Shown piece by piece: positions 8,239-17,199 of a stretch of 64,000 bases of DNA. The stretch comes from Bacillus sp. PAMC26568 (GTDB taxonomy: Bacteria > Bacillota > Bacilli > Bacillales > Bacillaceae): positions 2,232,001 to 2,296,000 of the forward strand of contig NZ_CP060137.1 in the NCBI RefSeq assembly GCF_014235785.1, read 5' to 3'. The notes under the pieces were generated by a model. It was not told where the DNA came from and searched no databases. It worked only from the letters and a program-made list of their open reading frames with translations. Positions within the stretch are counted from its first letter, which is position 1. The number at the start of each line of letters is the position of its first letter. Both the position numbers and the translations under genes were made by a program.

Positions 8239-9306
8239 ATGACGGTTATGTGGGTAAATTTAGGGTTTGTCTATTTATTTTCTTTTTTTTCAAGGTATTT
8301 TATTACTCAGCCAGTTACACAGTTTAATTATGTTAAACCAAATAAATTCTTCATTACTTTAGTAATAGCATCGCTTGTATTCGTGGCAGGGCTGCAAAAC
8401 AATATCGGAGATACTTATTTTTACATGCATTCTTATGCTGTGAATGAGTTAACATGGCAAAACATAGATTATGCCGGTGATTTTGGATTTAATATCTATC
8501 AAATGATTTTGCAGAGTTTTTCTACTGAACCTCAAATCTTAATTTTTACAACTGCACTTATAACAAATTTATTAATCGTCATCGTTCTATATAAATATTC
8601 AAGAATTATAGAGCTTAGTATATACGTCTATATTGCTTCAGGAATGTTTACTACATCAATGAACGGTATTAGACAGTATATGGCAGCAGCCATTGTTTTC
8701 ACAGCTACAAAATATCTTTTAAATGGTAATTTTAAAAAATATTTTCTAGTAATTCTCTTTGCTTCTACAATTCATAAAAGTGCTCTAGTCTTGCTTCCAA
8801 TCTACTTTATTGTAAGAAGGGAAGCTTGGACACAAGTGACATTTGCTTTACTGGGTTTTGCAATATTAATCGTTATTGGTTTTAATGAATTTTCTCAGAT
8901 CCTTTTTTCTGCTATCAGCGATTCGCAATACGGACAATACAGTGAATTTGAAGAGGGCGGTGCAAGCAAAATACGTGTCTTAGTAAATGCTGTGCCAGTT
9001 ATTATCGCTTTCCCGGGCAGGGAAAAATTGAGACAGCTTTGGCCAAAAAGCGATTACATTGTTAACTTATCCATTATTAGTGTCATCTTTATGGTCATAG
9101 CCTCACAAAACTGGATTTTTGCAAGGTTTAATATTTACTTTGGATTATATAATTTAATTTTACTTTCATGGGTGGTTAAGCTCTTTCATAAAAAACATGA
9201 AAGAGTTATTTATTATGGGATACTTGTTTGTTACTTCCTGTATTTTTATTATGAGCATGTTATTGGGTTTGGCTTGATATACGAAAGTGATTACCTGAAT
9301 TTCTAA
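8239..9306 (+). CDS. epsG: EPS polymerase, EpsG-like polytopic membrane protein
   Basis: A 355-aa protein with about ten hydrophobic segments, resembling B. subtilis EpsG along much of its length. Shared features include NGIRQYMAAAIVF, NFKKYFLVILFAS followed by HKSALVLLPIYFIVRREAW, and ARFNIYFGLYN near the end. EpsG is the presumed Wzy-type polymerase that joins flipped repeat units on the outer face of the membrane. It is the only obvious polymerase candidate in this operon. Start ATG 8239 has a GAAAGGAAAG RBS. Confidence 0.88.
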   Translation: MTVMWVNLGFVYLFSFFSRYFITQPVTQFNYVKPNKFFITLVIASLVFVAGLQNNIGDTYFYMHSYAVNELTWQNIDYAGDFGFNIYQMILQSFSTEPQILIFTTALITNLLIVIVLYKYSRIIELSIYVYIASGMFTTSMNGIRQYMAAAIVFTATKYLLNGNFKKYFLVILFASTIHKSALVLLPIYFIVRREAWTQVTFALLGFAILIVIGFNEFSQILFSAISDSQYGQYSEFEEGGASKIRVLVNAVPVIIAFPGREKLRQLWPKSDYIVNLSIISVIFMVIASQNWIFARFNIYFGLYNLILLSWVVKLFHKKHERVIYYGILVCYFLYFYYEHVIGFGLIYESDYLNF

Positions 9307-9351
9307 AAATACCAATTAAGAAATATTGCTTTAGCAGAAAGGATCTAAGCA

Positions 9352-10107
9352 ATGGCAAGAGATGAAATTATAATTGAATCCCCTATTATTCCAAAGGTGA
9401 TCCATTATTGCTGGTTCGGTAAGAAAGATAAACCCGCCATCATAAAAAAATGCATTCAAAGCTGGAGAAAGAAACTAGTTGGCTATAAAATTATTGAATG
9501 GAACGAAGATAACTTTGATATTGATTCTTTTTCGTACGTCAAAGAGGCTTACAAAGCAGGTAAATATGCTTTTGTAAGTGACTATGTGAGGGTATACGCA
9601 TTATATCATCATGGAGGAATTTATTTAGATACGGATGTAGAGATTTTCAAACCATTTGATAAAGATATGCTTCGTCATGAATCATTCTGGGGATTTGAGC
9701 AAGAGAATTTTATAGCTACAAGTACGATAGGTGCTGTAAAAGGGAACAGGTTTATTAAGAATTTCCTTGATTCATATGAAAACAAAAGATTCTTGAAAGA
9801 AGATGGGTCATTTGACAGCTTAACAAATGTGGCTGTCGTTACTAAATTATTGGAAAGCAAAAAATTAATGCTGAATGGAGAGTATCAAGTTATTAAAGAC
9901 ATAGGTGCTTTTTATCCGCAGACATACTTTTCACCTTATGATTATATTAACTGCAGAAAATTTATAAGTGAGAATACCTATGCTATTCACTATTTTTATA
10001 AAAGCTGGCTTCCATTAAGATCTAAGGTAAAAGGGCACATTAAATTCAGTGCTGCACGAATAATAGGTGGAAATAATATAGCTAAATTAAGAAAAATGTT
10101 TTCTTAA
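9352..10107 (+). CDS. GT32 (capsular-type) glycosyltransferase
   Basis: A 251-aa soluble glycosyltransferase of the DXD sugar-binding family (Gly_transf_sug, GT32). PKVIHYCWFG opens the domain, FVSDYVRVYALYHHGGIYLD leads to the DXD motif in YLDTDVEIF, and AIHYFYKSW is near the C-terminus. This family commonly adds galactose or mannose in capsule and cell-wall polymers; the sugar here is unknown. It has no counterpart in the B. subtilis eps operon, so it reflects a different repeat unit. Confidence 0.88.
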   Translation: MARDEIIIESPIIPKVIHYCWFGKKDKPAIIKKCIQSWRKKLVGYKIIEWNEDNFDIDSFSYVKEAYKAGKYAFVSDYVRVYALYHHGGIYLDTDVEIFKPFDKDMLRHESFWGFEQENFIATSTIGAVKGNRFIKNFLDSYENKRFLKEDGSFDSLTNVAVVTKLLESKKLMLNGEYQVIKDIGAFYPQTYFSPYDYINCRKFISENTYAIHYFYKSWLPLRSKVKGHIKFSAARIIGGNNIAKLRKMFS

Positions 10108-10119
10108 GGAGTATTAATA

Positions 10120-10743
10120 ATGTTTTCTATAATAAAAAAGGTATCCAAAGAGGTCATAACTCAGTCAAAAAATCGCGGACCATTTATTAGCTTATTAATG
10201 AATGTATCTCATTTCAATGGAGTACTTAGAGGCACTTTTTACAAGTTCATTTATTATAAAAATATCAAAAGTTCAATATTCTCACTTCAGCAAAACAGCA
10301 AAATTGAAATCTTTAATAAAAACACTCAGCTGTATATTGGAAATTTTGTATTTATTAGAAAAAATGCCAGTATCCGTTTGGATTTTAATGGAAGTCTGCA
10401 CGTTGGTGATAAAGTCTTTATTAATGATAACTGCAATATTAATTGCATAAATAAAATCACGATAGGCAGTAAAACAAAAATTGCCCCAAACGTCTGCATT
10501 AACGATCATGATCATAATTATAAAAATTCCGATAACCAGCACCTGCTGAAGGGTGAGGTAATAATTGGAGAGAACGTTTGGATTGGAGCAAATGTCGTGA
10601 TCTTAAAAGATACCTGGATTGGAGACAATTCGGTAATTGCTGCAGGCAGTGTAGTTAAAGGAGTTGTCCCTGAAAATACACTCTTCTTAAATGAAAGAAC
10701 GAATAAATTTAAGAGCTTTAAGCAAAAAGTTGTTGCTACATAA
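10120..10743 (+). CDS. Hexapeptide-repeat O-acetyltransferase
   Basis: A 207-aa left-handed beta-helix acyltransferase of the maltose/galactoside acetyltransferase type. Imperfect hexapeptide repeats run from about residue 70, and the C-terminal VIIGENVWIGANVVILKDTW plus SVIAAGSVVKGVVPE is diagnostic. The His of NDHDHNY is the likely catalytic base region. It would acetylate a sugar of the exopolysaccharide repeat using acetyl-CoA in the cytoplasm. ATG 10120 follows AAGGAG. A second enzyme of the class sits at 16635. Confidence 0.88.
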   Translation: MFSIIKKVSKEVITQSKNRGPFISLLMNVSHFNGVLRGTFYKFIYYKNIKSSIFSLQQNSKIEIFNKNTQLYIGNFVFIRKNASIRLDFNGSLHVGDKVFINDNCNINCINKITIGSKTKIAPNVCINDHDHNYKNSDNQHLLKGEVIIGENVWIGANVVILKDTWIGDNSVIAAGSVVKGVVPENTLFLNERTNKFKSFKQKVVAT

Positions 10744-10767
10744 ATCTGTATTTACAAAGAGGATGCC

Positions 10768-11973
10768 ATGAAAAAAGATATTATTATTTGCTTGTATGAT
10801 ATGGAGATAGGCGGGATAGAAAGAAGCTTAATTAATATGCTCGAAAACTTTGATTATGAACAATTTAATGTCGACCTTCTTATTTTTGAACACAAAGGCG
10901 ACTTTATGAAACTCATACCAAAACAAGTTAATATATTGTCCCAAATAGATAAATATGCTGTTTTTCGAAAGCCGATTATTCAATGTTTGAGAGAAGGACA
11001 CATTATTACTTCTTCAATCAGAATTCTCAGCAAATATGTTTCTAAAATTAAAGCTAAAGTTAGTAAATTAGATGAAGGCTCTGCATACATCCAAATGCAA
11101 TTGGCTATTAAATTTTCTTCACACATTTTGCCTAAATTAAAGAAACAATACGATTTGGCCATAAGCTACGCATGGCCCCATGATATAGTTGCAAACAGAA
11201 TTACAGCAAATAAGAAAATTGCCTGGATCCACACAGATTATAGCAGCTTAGAGATAGACAATAATATTGATTTAAAAACTTGGTTAAAATTTGATAATAT
11301 TGCTTCAATCTCTAAAGATTGCACAAGTGCTTTTCTAAAAATGTATCCTTCTTTAAAGGAGAAAATTGTTTTAATCGAGAACATCACTTCACCTGAATTT
11401 ATCAACCGTATGTCTAAATCCCCTGGTATAGAACAATTCGAATTAAAAGAACATGATTTTAATTTACTATCTGTCGGCAGATATTCTTATGTTAAAGGAT
11501 TTGACATGGCTATAAAGGCACTCAAAAGACTTCATGATAAGGGGTATACCAATATTAAATGGTACGTTATTGGTTATGGGGGAAGTGAATCTGAATTATT
11601 ACAGCTTATAAAAGAAAATGGACTAGAGAAAAGCTTTAAATTGCTTGGAAAAAAAGATAATCCTTACCCTTATATAAAAGCATGTGATCTTTATGTTCAG
11701 CCATCAAGATATGAAGGTAAATCCGTAACGGTAACAGAGGCGAAAATTTTGCGGAAGCCAATTCTTATTACTCGTTATCCAACAGCAAGCAGCCAGATAG
11801 AGCACGGGGTTGAAGGGTTCATTTGTGAATTAAATTCCGAAGCAATTGCTTATGGAATTCAAAAGTTATATTTAGAACCACAATTACGAGAAAGATTTAT
11901 AGATTGTGTAACTAAACAGAATTTCTCAAATTCACAGGAATTATACAAACTATATGAGATTGCAAGTGTGTAA
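10768..11973 (+). CDS. GT4 glycosyltransferase, paralogue 1 of 3
   Basis: A 401-aa family 4 glycosyltransferase. The N-terminal IGGIERSLINML glycine-rich loop and the C-terminal QPSRYEGKSVTVTEAKILRK donor-site block are clear. LLSVGRYSYVKGFDMAIKAL starts the second Rossmann domain. The same layout and length (401/399/401 aa), KKIAWIHTDY-type block and EGKS-EAKIL-KPI block recur in the genes at 14208 and 15404, pointing to duplication within the operon. Acceptor and donor sugars are unknown. RBS AAAGAGGATGCC precedes ATG 10768. Confidence 0.88.
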   Translation: MKKDIIICLYDMEIGGIERSLINMLENFDYEQFNVDLLIFEHKGDFMKLIPKQVNILSQIDKYAVFRKPIIQCLREGHIITSSIRILSKYVSKIKAKVSKLDEGSAYIQMQLAIKFSSHILPKLKKQYDLAISYAWPHDIVANRITANKKIAWIHTDYSSLEIDNNIDLKTWLKFDNIASISKDCTSAFLKMYPSLKEKIVLIENITSPEFINRMSKSPGIEQFELKEHDFNLLSVGRYSYVKGFDMAIKALKRLHDKGYTNIKWYVIGYGGSESELLQLIKENGLEKSFKLLGKKDNPYPYIKACDLYVQPSRYEGKSVTVTEAKILRKPILITRYPTASSQIEHGVEGFICELNSEAIAYGIQKLYLEPQLRERFIDCVTKQNFSNSQELYKLYEIASV

Positions 11974-11986
11974 AGGTGATGAGCTT

Positions 11987-13018
11987 ATGAAAACAAAAGT
12001 GAGTGTAATCATTCCAGTATATAATGGTTCAGACCACTTAGATGAATGCATAGCATCTCTTCTTGAACAAAGTTTATCTGATTGTGAATTCATTTTTATT
12101 AATGATGGATCACTTGATAACAGTAGAGAAATTATTGAAAGATACATGAAGAATTCAGAGAAAATTAAATTAATTGATCAGGAAAATTTTGGAGTAAGTG
12201 CTGCAAGAAATAGTGGATTAAAGGCTGCTGCAGGAGAGTACGTGGGATTTGTAGATGCAGATGATTTTATTGATAAAGATTACTTTTTGACAATGTATGA
12301 GGCAATTATCGCGTCTCAGTGTGATGTAGTAGTTTCTAATATCGGGAGTTTTGCAAATAATCAAGTTTCCATAATAAATAGTCCCTTTCCGCAAGATAAG
12401 CGACTTGATCATCATTTTATTCGCAATGAAATATTGCCTCATTTTGTGAAAACAGACAACATGAATAGTGTAGTAAATAAAATGTACAGAACTGATCTAA
12501 TTAAGAAAAATCGTATAGAATTTCCATTAAACATTGCTCTTGGAGAAGACGGGATTTTTAACATGAATTTTTTCAAAACTGCTTACAGTGTAAAGTTTCT
12601 AAACTATTCAGGATACTATTACAGAGATGTTGAAGGAAGTGCAACAAGAGATATATTCACTAAAGATTATTTTATGAGAGTTCTAGAGGTTTATCTCGAT
12701 ACCTCACCAGAAAGTTTATTATCCTATTTAGAAAAAGAAAAAATAAAACGACTAAAATCAATTAAATTTATTAATAATGTAGTCTCTCTTACATATGTTT
12801 ATTTAACCCCTCACAAAAAAATGAGTTTGTGGAAAAGATATAATTATGTGAAAAGAATGTTAAACAATGCCGCTATACGAGAAGCATTGTTTATTTTTAG
12901 TTCTGAGCAACAAACTGAACTAGGAAAATATGAAAAGTTCATTTTAAAAATGATAGAAAAAAAAAGCACTTTGGGAATATATTGCGCAGTATCATACAGC
13001 AGATTCCGCAACAGATGA
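11987..13018 (+). CDS. GT2 glycosyltransferase
   Basis: A 343-aa family 2 enzyme. KVSVIIPVYNGSDHLDECIA, INDGSLDNS and YVGFVDADDFID (DXD-type) form a complete GT-A domain; FPLNIALGEDGIFNMNF is the acceptor-side ED motif common in EpsJ-like enzymes. The frame is open from 11954, but ATG 11987 is preferred: it follows AAAGGTGAT and avoids overlapping the upstream stop. It lies 13 bases after the preceding GT4 gene and just before the pyruvyltransferase-like gene. Confidence 0.87.
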   Translation: MKTKVSVIIPVYNGSDHLDECIASLLEQSLSDCEFIFINDGSLDNSREIIERYMKNSEKIKLIDQENFGVSAARNSGLKAAAGEYVGFVDADDFIDKDYFLTMYEAIIASQCDVVVSNIGSFANNQVSIINSPFPQDKRLDHHFIRNEILPHFVKTDNMNSVVNKMYRTDLIKKNRIEFPLNIALGEDGIFNMNFFKTAYSVKFLNYSGYYYRDVEGSATRDIFTKDYFMRVLEVYLDTSPESLLSYLEKEKIKRLKSIKFINNVVSLTYVYLTPHKKMSLWKRYNYVKRMLNNAAIREALFIFSSEQQTELGKYEKFILKMIEKKSTLGIYCAVSYSRFRNR

Positions 13019-13034
13019 TATGGAGGTAAGTAGA

Positions 13035-14198
13035 TTGAATATTATGATGTTTGCTCATGGAGGCAGCCCAAACAGAGGATGTGAAGCAATTGTTCGCTCT
13101 TCTGCAACAATTATTAAAGAAAAACTGGCCGGTTCTAAAATTTATTTAGCTTCATACAGACCTGAGACAGATCAAATAATCAGCAACTTAGACGGAATTT
13201 ATGATGGATCAAATACTGAAATAAAAAAATTTTCAATAGCCTGGGCTGTATCTTCTTTTAAAGTAAAGTTATTTAAAGATGAGTCATATGCTTTCGGTAA
13301 AATACATCAAAAAGTAATTAAGCAAATTAATAACAAGGATATCTGCCTTTCTATAGGGGGAGACAATTATTGTTATGGTGAGCAGCCAGGATGGTATGAG
13401 GTAAATAAAAGAGTGAAAGCTCAAGGTAAAAAACTAGTCTTATGGGGATGTTCAATTGGAGAAGAAGATATGTCTCCAAGGAAATTGGAAGATCTGAGAT
13501 TATTTGATCTTATCTTAGCAAGGGAGTCCTTGACATACAATATGCTGCTTGGAAAGGGTCTAAACAATGTAAAATTAGTTGCTGATCCCGCTTTTACAAT
13601 GGAAAAAGAAGAATTAGAGCTTCCAAGAGGCTGGCAGGAAGGTAATACGATTGGTCTGAATTTTAGTCCTCTTGTCTGGAAGCGAAATAAACAATCCCAA
13701 CATGCTGTTAAAGATCTTATTGACCACATTCTTGCTGAAACTACTATGACAATTGTTTTAACCCCACATGTGATAGACGAAGGAAACAATGATCATGAAA
13801 TTTTATTCAATTATTTTGAAGAATACAAACACACTGGAAGAGTCATTATTTTGCCTGATAATCTAAATGCCATACAATACAAAGGTTATATAGCAAGAAT
13901 GCGTTTTTTTATAGGAGCAAGGACACATGCAACAATAGCGGCTTATTCAAACTGCGTACCAACCATGGTGTTGGGATACTCTGTAAAATCTAAAGGAATT
14001 GCAACGGATTTATTTGGAGAAGAGAAGATGGTGCTAAACATAGGTGAAATCTCGAATTCAAGTAAGCTAATTGATTCATTTAACGAAATGCTTACTAATG
14101 AAAAAGAACTGATTGCGAAGTTAGAAGAGGCCATTCCTAATATTAAAAAAATGTCATATAAAGCAGTTGAATATTTAAATGAGATTTCTAAAAAATAG
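13035..14198 (+). CDS. Polysaccharide pyruvyl transferase family protein
   Basis: About 387 aa of the PS_pyruv_trans family (CsaB, EpsI, EpsO, WcaK relatives), which add ketal-linked pyruvate to sugars from phosphoenolpyruvate. HGGSPNRGCEAIVRS, SIGGDNYCYG and the C-terminal IGARTHATIAAYSNCVPTMV are typical. I prefer TTG 13035 because GGAGGT at 13022-13027 is 7 bases upstream; ATG 13020 overlaps that box. Pyruvylation would add negative charge to the polymer. B. subtilis eps carries two such genes; this is the only one seen here. Confidence 0.85.
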   Translation: MNIMMFAHGGSPNRGCEAIVRSSATIIKEKLAGSKIYLASYRPETDQIISNLDGIYDGSNTEIKKFSIAWAVSSFKVKLFKDESYAFGKIHQKVIKQINNKDICLSIGGDNYCYGEQPGWYEVNKRVKAQGKKLVLWGCSIGEEDMSPRKLEDLRLFDLILARESLTYNMLLGKGLNNVKLVADPAFTMEKEELELPRGWQEGNTIGLNFSPLVWKRNKQSQHAVKDLIDHILAETTMTIVLTPHVIDEGNNDHEILFNYFEEYKHTGRVIILPDNLNAIQYKGYIARMRFFIGARTHATIAAYSNCVPTMVLGYSVKSKGIATDLFGEEKMVLNIGEISNSSKLIDSFNEMLTNEKELIAKLEEAIPNIKKMSYKAVEYLNEISKK

Positions 14199-14207
14199 GG
14201 GTTGCTT

Positions 14208-15407
14208 ATGAAGAAGAACTTATTATTTGTAATTCCTGGATTGGGTGCAGGAGGCGGAGAAAAAAGTTTAGTTAATTTGTTAAGTCAAATTGATTATACA
14301 ACATGCGAAGTCGATCTTATGTTATTCAATCATGATGGGATTTTTATGAGATATCTTCCAAGAGAAGTTAATGTTTTGCCGGTGCCTAATAAGTATTCTA
14401 TCTTTGCACTCCCAGCCTTGCAGTCTGTGCAAAAATTTCTTTATACTTGTGACTTTAAGATGGCTTATTACAGAATCTTATTTGCAATAGGAAACAAAAT
14501 AACTAAAAACGTATCCAGGAAAGAGCAGTACAATTGGAAGTATTTCTCTAAATCTTTTCCTGTCCTAGAAAAAAAGTACGATGCAGCGATAGGGTTCTTG
14601 GAAAAGTCATCTACTTATTTCTGTGTGGATAAAGTGAATGCCAAAAAGAAAATTGGATGGGTACACATCGATTACGATAAGCTCGGCATGGATCCGAACT
14701 ATGATATTGATTACTTTGATCAACTTGATCATATCATAACAGTTTCAGAAGAGTGCGGTAACATATTGTCACATAGGTTTCCAAGTCAAAAAGATAAAAT
14801 AGATGTCATTTATAATATCGTTTCGCCAAGAGTTATTGAAAATATGGCTTCCCAAAAAATTAGCGAAGAGATATCTCAATCAGCAGATAATCAAATTTCA
14901 ATCTTGACAATTGGGAGACTGCATGTACAAAAAGGGTACGATTTGGCTGTTGAAGCATGTAAACTTCTTGTGGATAGAGGAGTAAATGTGAGATGGAATG
15001 TAATAGGTGAGGGAGAAGAAAGGGAAAAGCTAGAAAAATTAATAAGGGAAAAACAACTTGAAGATCATTTTATATTACAGGGATTAAAGCCGAATCCATA
15101 TCCTTTCATTGAGCAAGCTGATATTTACGCACAAACATCCAAATTTGAAGGAAAGTCCATTGCGATTGATGAAGCAAAGATATTAAAAAAACCAATTTTA
15201 GTCACCAATTTTAGTACTGCAAAAGATCAAATTAAAAGTGGAATTGATGGAATTATCGTTGAGATGTGTCCTGCAGCAATAGCTGAAGGAATTGTAAACC
15301 TGGCTCAAAACCCTCAACTTAGAAAAACACTTTCAGAAAATCTCTCAACACAGGAACTTGGCACAGAAACTGAAATTAATAAGCTCTATAGGATAATAGG
15401 GATGTGA
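14208..15407 (+). CDS. GT4 glycosyltransferase, paralogue 2 of 3
   Basis: A 399-aa family 4 enzyme starting with LLFVIPGLGAGGGEKSLVNL and carrying ILTIGRLHVQKGYDLAVEA and SKFEGKSIAIDEAKILKKPI. It is a close relative of its immediate neighbour at 15404, with near-identical donor-site blocks including KKPI followed by TNF-TAKDQI. ATG 14208 is chosen, with TAGGGG upstream; TTG 14202 is also open. Its stop overlaps the GTG of the next gene (ATGTGA), which fits a tandem duplication with coupled translation. Confidence 0.88.
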   Translation: MKKNLLFVIPGLGAGGGEKSLVNLLSQIDYTTCEVDLMLFNHDGIFMRYLPREVNVLPVPNKYSIFALPALQSVQKFLYTCDFKMAYYRILFAIGNKITKNVSRKEQYNWKYFSKSFPVLEKKYDAAIGFLEKSSTYFCVDKVNAKKKIGWVHIDYDKLGMDPNYDIDYFDQLDHIITVSEECGNILSHRFPSQKDKIDVIYNIVSPRVIENMASQKISEEISQSADNQISILTIGRLHVQKGYDLAVEACKLLVDRGVNVRWNVIGEGEEREKLEKLIREKQLEDHFILQGLKPNPYPFIEQADIYAQTSKFEGKSIAIDEAKILKKPILVTNFSTAKDQIKSGIDGIIVEMCPAAIAEGIVNLAQNPQLRKTLSENLSTQELGTETEINKLYRIIGM

Positions 15408-16609
15408 ATTTAGTGAAGAAAATATTATTCGTCATGAACAATCTAAGCTCAGGAGGGGCAGAAAAATCACTTAGTTCGTTATTAAGAATTATTGATTTTT
15501 CACTATACGAAGTAGATTTACTGTTGTTTAAAAAAGACGGAATTTACTTTCAGGATCTACCAAGTCAAATCAATATGATAAATGAACCTCCTGAATATAA
15601 ATACTTTGATATGCCGTTCAAGAAAGCACTAAAAGAAAGTATCGGCATAGGAAGAATTGATATCGCACTATCACGTGTTAAAGCAAGTGTGATTTTTCGA
15701 CTGGAAAAAAACAGAGCTAGATGTGAGCAGCGGGCATGGAAACAAGTTGGGGGAACACTAAAAAAACTTAACAAAAAATATGATGTTGCAATCGGCTTTA
15801 TGGAAAAGTCTTCTATTTATTATGTTGTAGAAAAAGTAAATGCTATAAAAAAAATTGGATGGATTCACACTAATTATAAAAATTCAGGAATGGATAAGCA
15901 AATTGACCTCCGATATTTTAATCGTCTTGATTATTTAGTGACTGTCTCAGATGAATGTTCCAGCTCTTTAAAAGAGACTTTCATAGGTCTTAGCTCCAAA
16001 GTGAAAATAATTCAAAATATAGTTTCACCAGAAACAATAAGATTATTGGCTAGTGAAGAAACAACAGATTTAAAGTGTAACGATGAGGTTACAAATATAG
16101 TAACTGTCGGAAGATTGGGGCATGAAAAAGGGATTGATCTCGCAATTGATTCATGCAGACTGCTGCTTGATAAGGGGGTTAGGATTCAATGGCAAGTTAT
16201 TGGTTATGGAACAGAAAGAGAGCTTTTTGAATTAAACCAATTAATTGAAAAGAAAAAGTTAACTGGTACTTTTCAATTGCTTGGAGTGAAAGAGAATCCA
16301 TATCCATATATTAAGCACTCAGATATTTATATCCAGCCATCGAGATATGAAGGAAAATCAATCGCAATAGATGAAGCTAAAATACTTAAAAAACCTATTA
16401 TTGTAACAAATTTTCCTACGGCAAAAGATCAGATAGAGAATAATGTTAATGGTTTGATAGTTGAAATGTCTCCTGACTCAATTTGCGAGGCTGTTTTGCT
16501 TCTTATTAATAATAAAGAGAAAAAAAATAAATTAGTCAATGAACTTTCCAAAGCGTCTCTTGGCACGGAGTCAGAAATTTTGAAGTTTTATGAGCTATGT
16601 TTACCCTAA
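15404..16609 (+). CDS. GT4 glycosyltransferase, paralogue 3 of 3
   Basis: A 401-aa family 4 enzyme, a tandem sister of the gene before it. ILFVMNNLSSGGAEKSLSSL, IVTVGRLGHEKGIDLAIDS and PSRYEGKSIAIDEAKILKKP are the fold signatures. GTG 15404 overlaps the upstream stop codon; a second GTG at 15413 is also possible, and neither has a strong separate RBS, so coupling to the upstream gene is likely. It is followed after 25 bases by an acetyltransferase with its own GGAGG. Confidence 0.87.
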   Translation: MNLVKKILFVMNNLSSGGAEKSLSSLLRIIDFSLYEVDLLLFKKDGIYFQDLPSQINMINEPPEYKYFDMPFKKALKESIGIGRIDIALSRVKASVIFRLEKNRARCEQRAWKQVGGTLKKLNKKYDVAIGFMEKSSIYYVVEKVNAIKKIGWIHTNYKNSGMDKQIDLRYFNRLDYLVTVSDECSSSLKETFIGLSSKVKIIQNIVSPETIRLLASEETTDLKCNDEVTNIVTVGRLGHEKGIDLAIDSCRLLLDKGVRIQWQVIGYGTERELFELNQLIEKKKLTGTFQLLGVKENPYPYIKHSDIYIQPSRYEGKSIAIDEAKILKKPIIVTNFPTAKDQIENNVNGLIVEMSPDSICEAVLLLINNKEKKNKLVNELSKASLGTESEILKFYELCLP

Positions 16610-16634
16610 ATTTTTTTATCCATAGGAGGTCTAA

Positions 16635-17195
16635 ATGTTAAAAAGAGTATTTAATAAAATGAAGATAAAATTAGGTAAGATAACCATAGAAGATTTAACT
16701 ATTGAAGCTTGCATCCAACAAGGAATGAAAGTTGGCGAGAATTGCCATGGATTGGGAGCTAGTACCATTGACTATGCTCACTGCTGGTTAATTGAAATTG
16801 GAAATAATGTTACTTTTGCACCTCAAGTTTACCTATTAGCCCACGATGCAAGCACTAAAAGATATTTGGACTACACAAAAATTGCGAAGATCAGAATAGA
16901 AGATAATGTTTTTATTGGCGCAAGAGCATTAATCATGCCAGGGGTTACAATTGGCAAAGATTCAATTATCGCTGCAGGAAGTGTAGTGACGAAATCTGTT
17001 CCTGCAGGTTCTGTTGTGGGTGGCAATCCTGGAAAGATAATTACAAATACTGAAAGTTACATCGCTAAGCATAAAAATGTTATTAGAAATTCTATCGTTT
17101 ACGATACAAGCTGGACTATAGGCGGAAACATTACGAATGAAATGTGTGAAAAAATGAATAAAGAAATGGGAGAAAAATTAGCTTACGTAAAATAA
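16635..17195 (+). CDS. Hexapeptide-repeat acetyltransferase
   Basis: A 186-aa left-handed beta-helix O-acetyltransferase (WcaF/Vat-like layout). IGNNVTFAPQVYLLAHDAST contains the active-site His, and IEDNVFIGARALIMPGVTIG with SIIAAGSVVTKSVPAGSVVG gives the C-terminal helix coils. It should acetylate an activated or lipid-linked sugar of the repeat unit. Start ATG 16635 with TAGGAGGT upstream. Shorter than the 10120 enzyme and not obviously a recent copy of it. Confidence 0.87.
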   Translation: MLKRVFNKMKIKLGKITIEDLTIEACIQQGMKVGENCHGLGASTIDYAHCWLIEIGNNVTFAPQVYLLAHDASTKRYLDYTKIAKIRIEDNVFIGARALIMPGVTIGKDSIIAAGSVVTKSVPAGSVVGGNPGKIITNTESYIAKHKNVIRNSIVYDTSWTIGGNITNEMCEKMNKEMGEKLAYVK

Positions 17196-17199
17196 TAAA

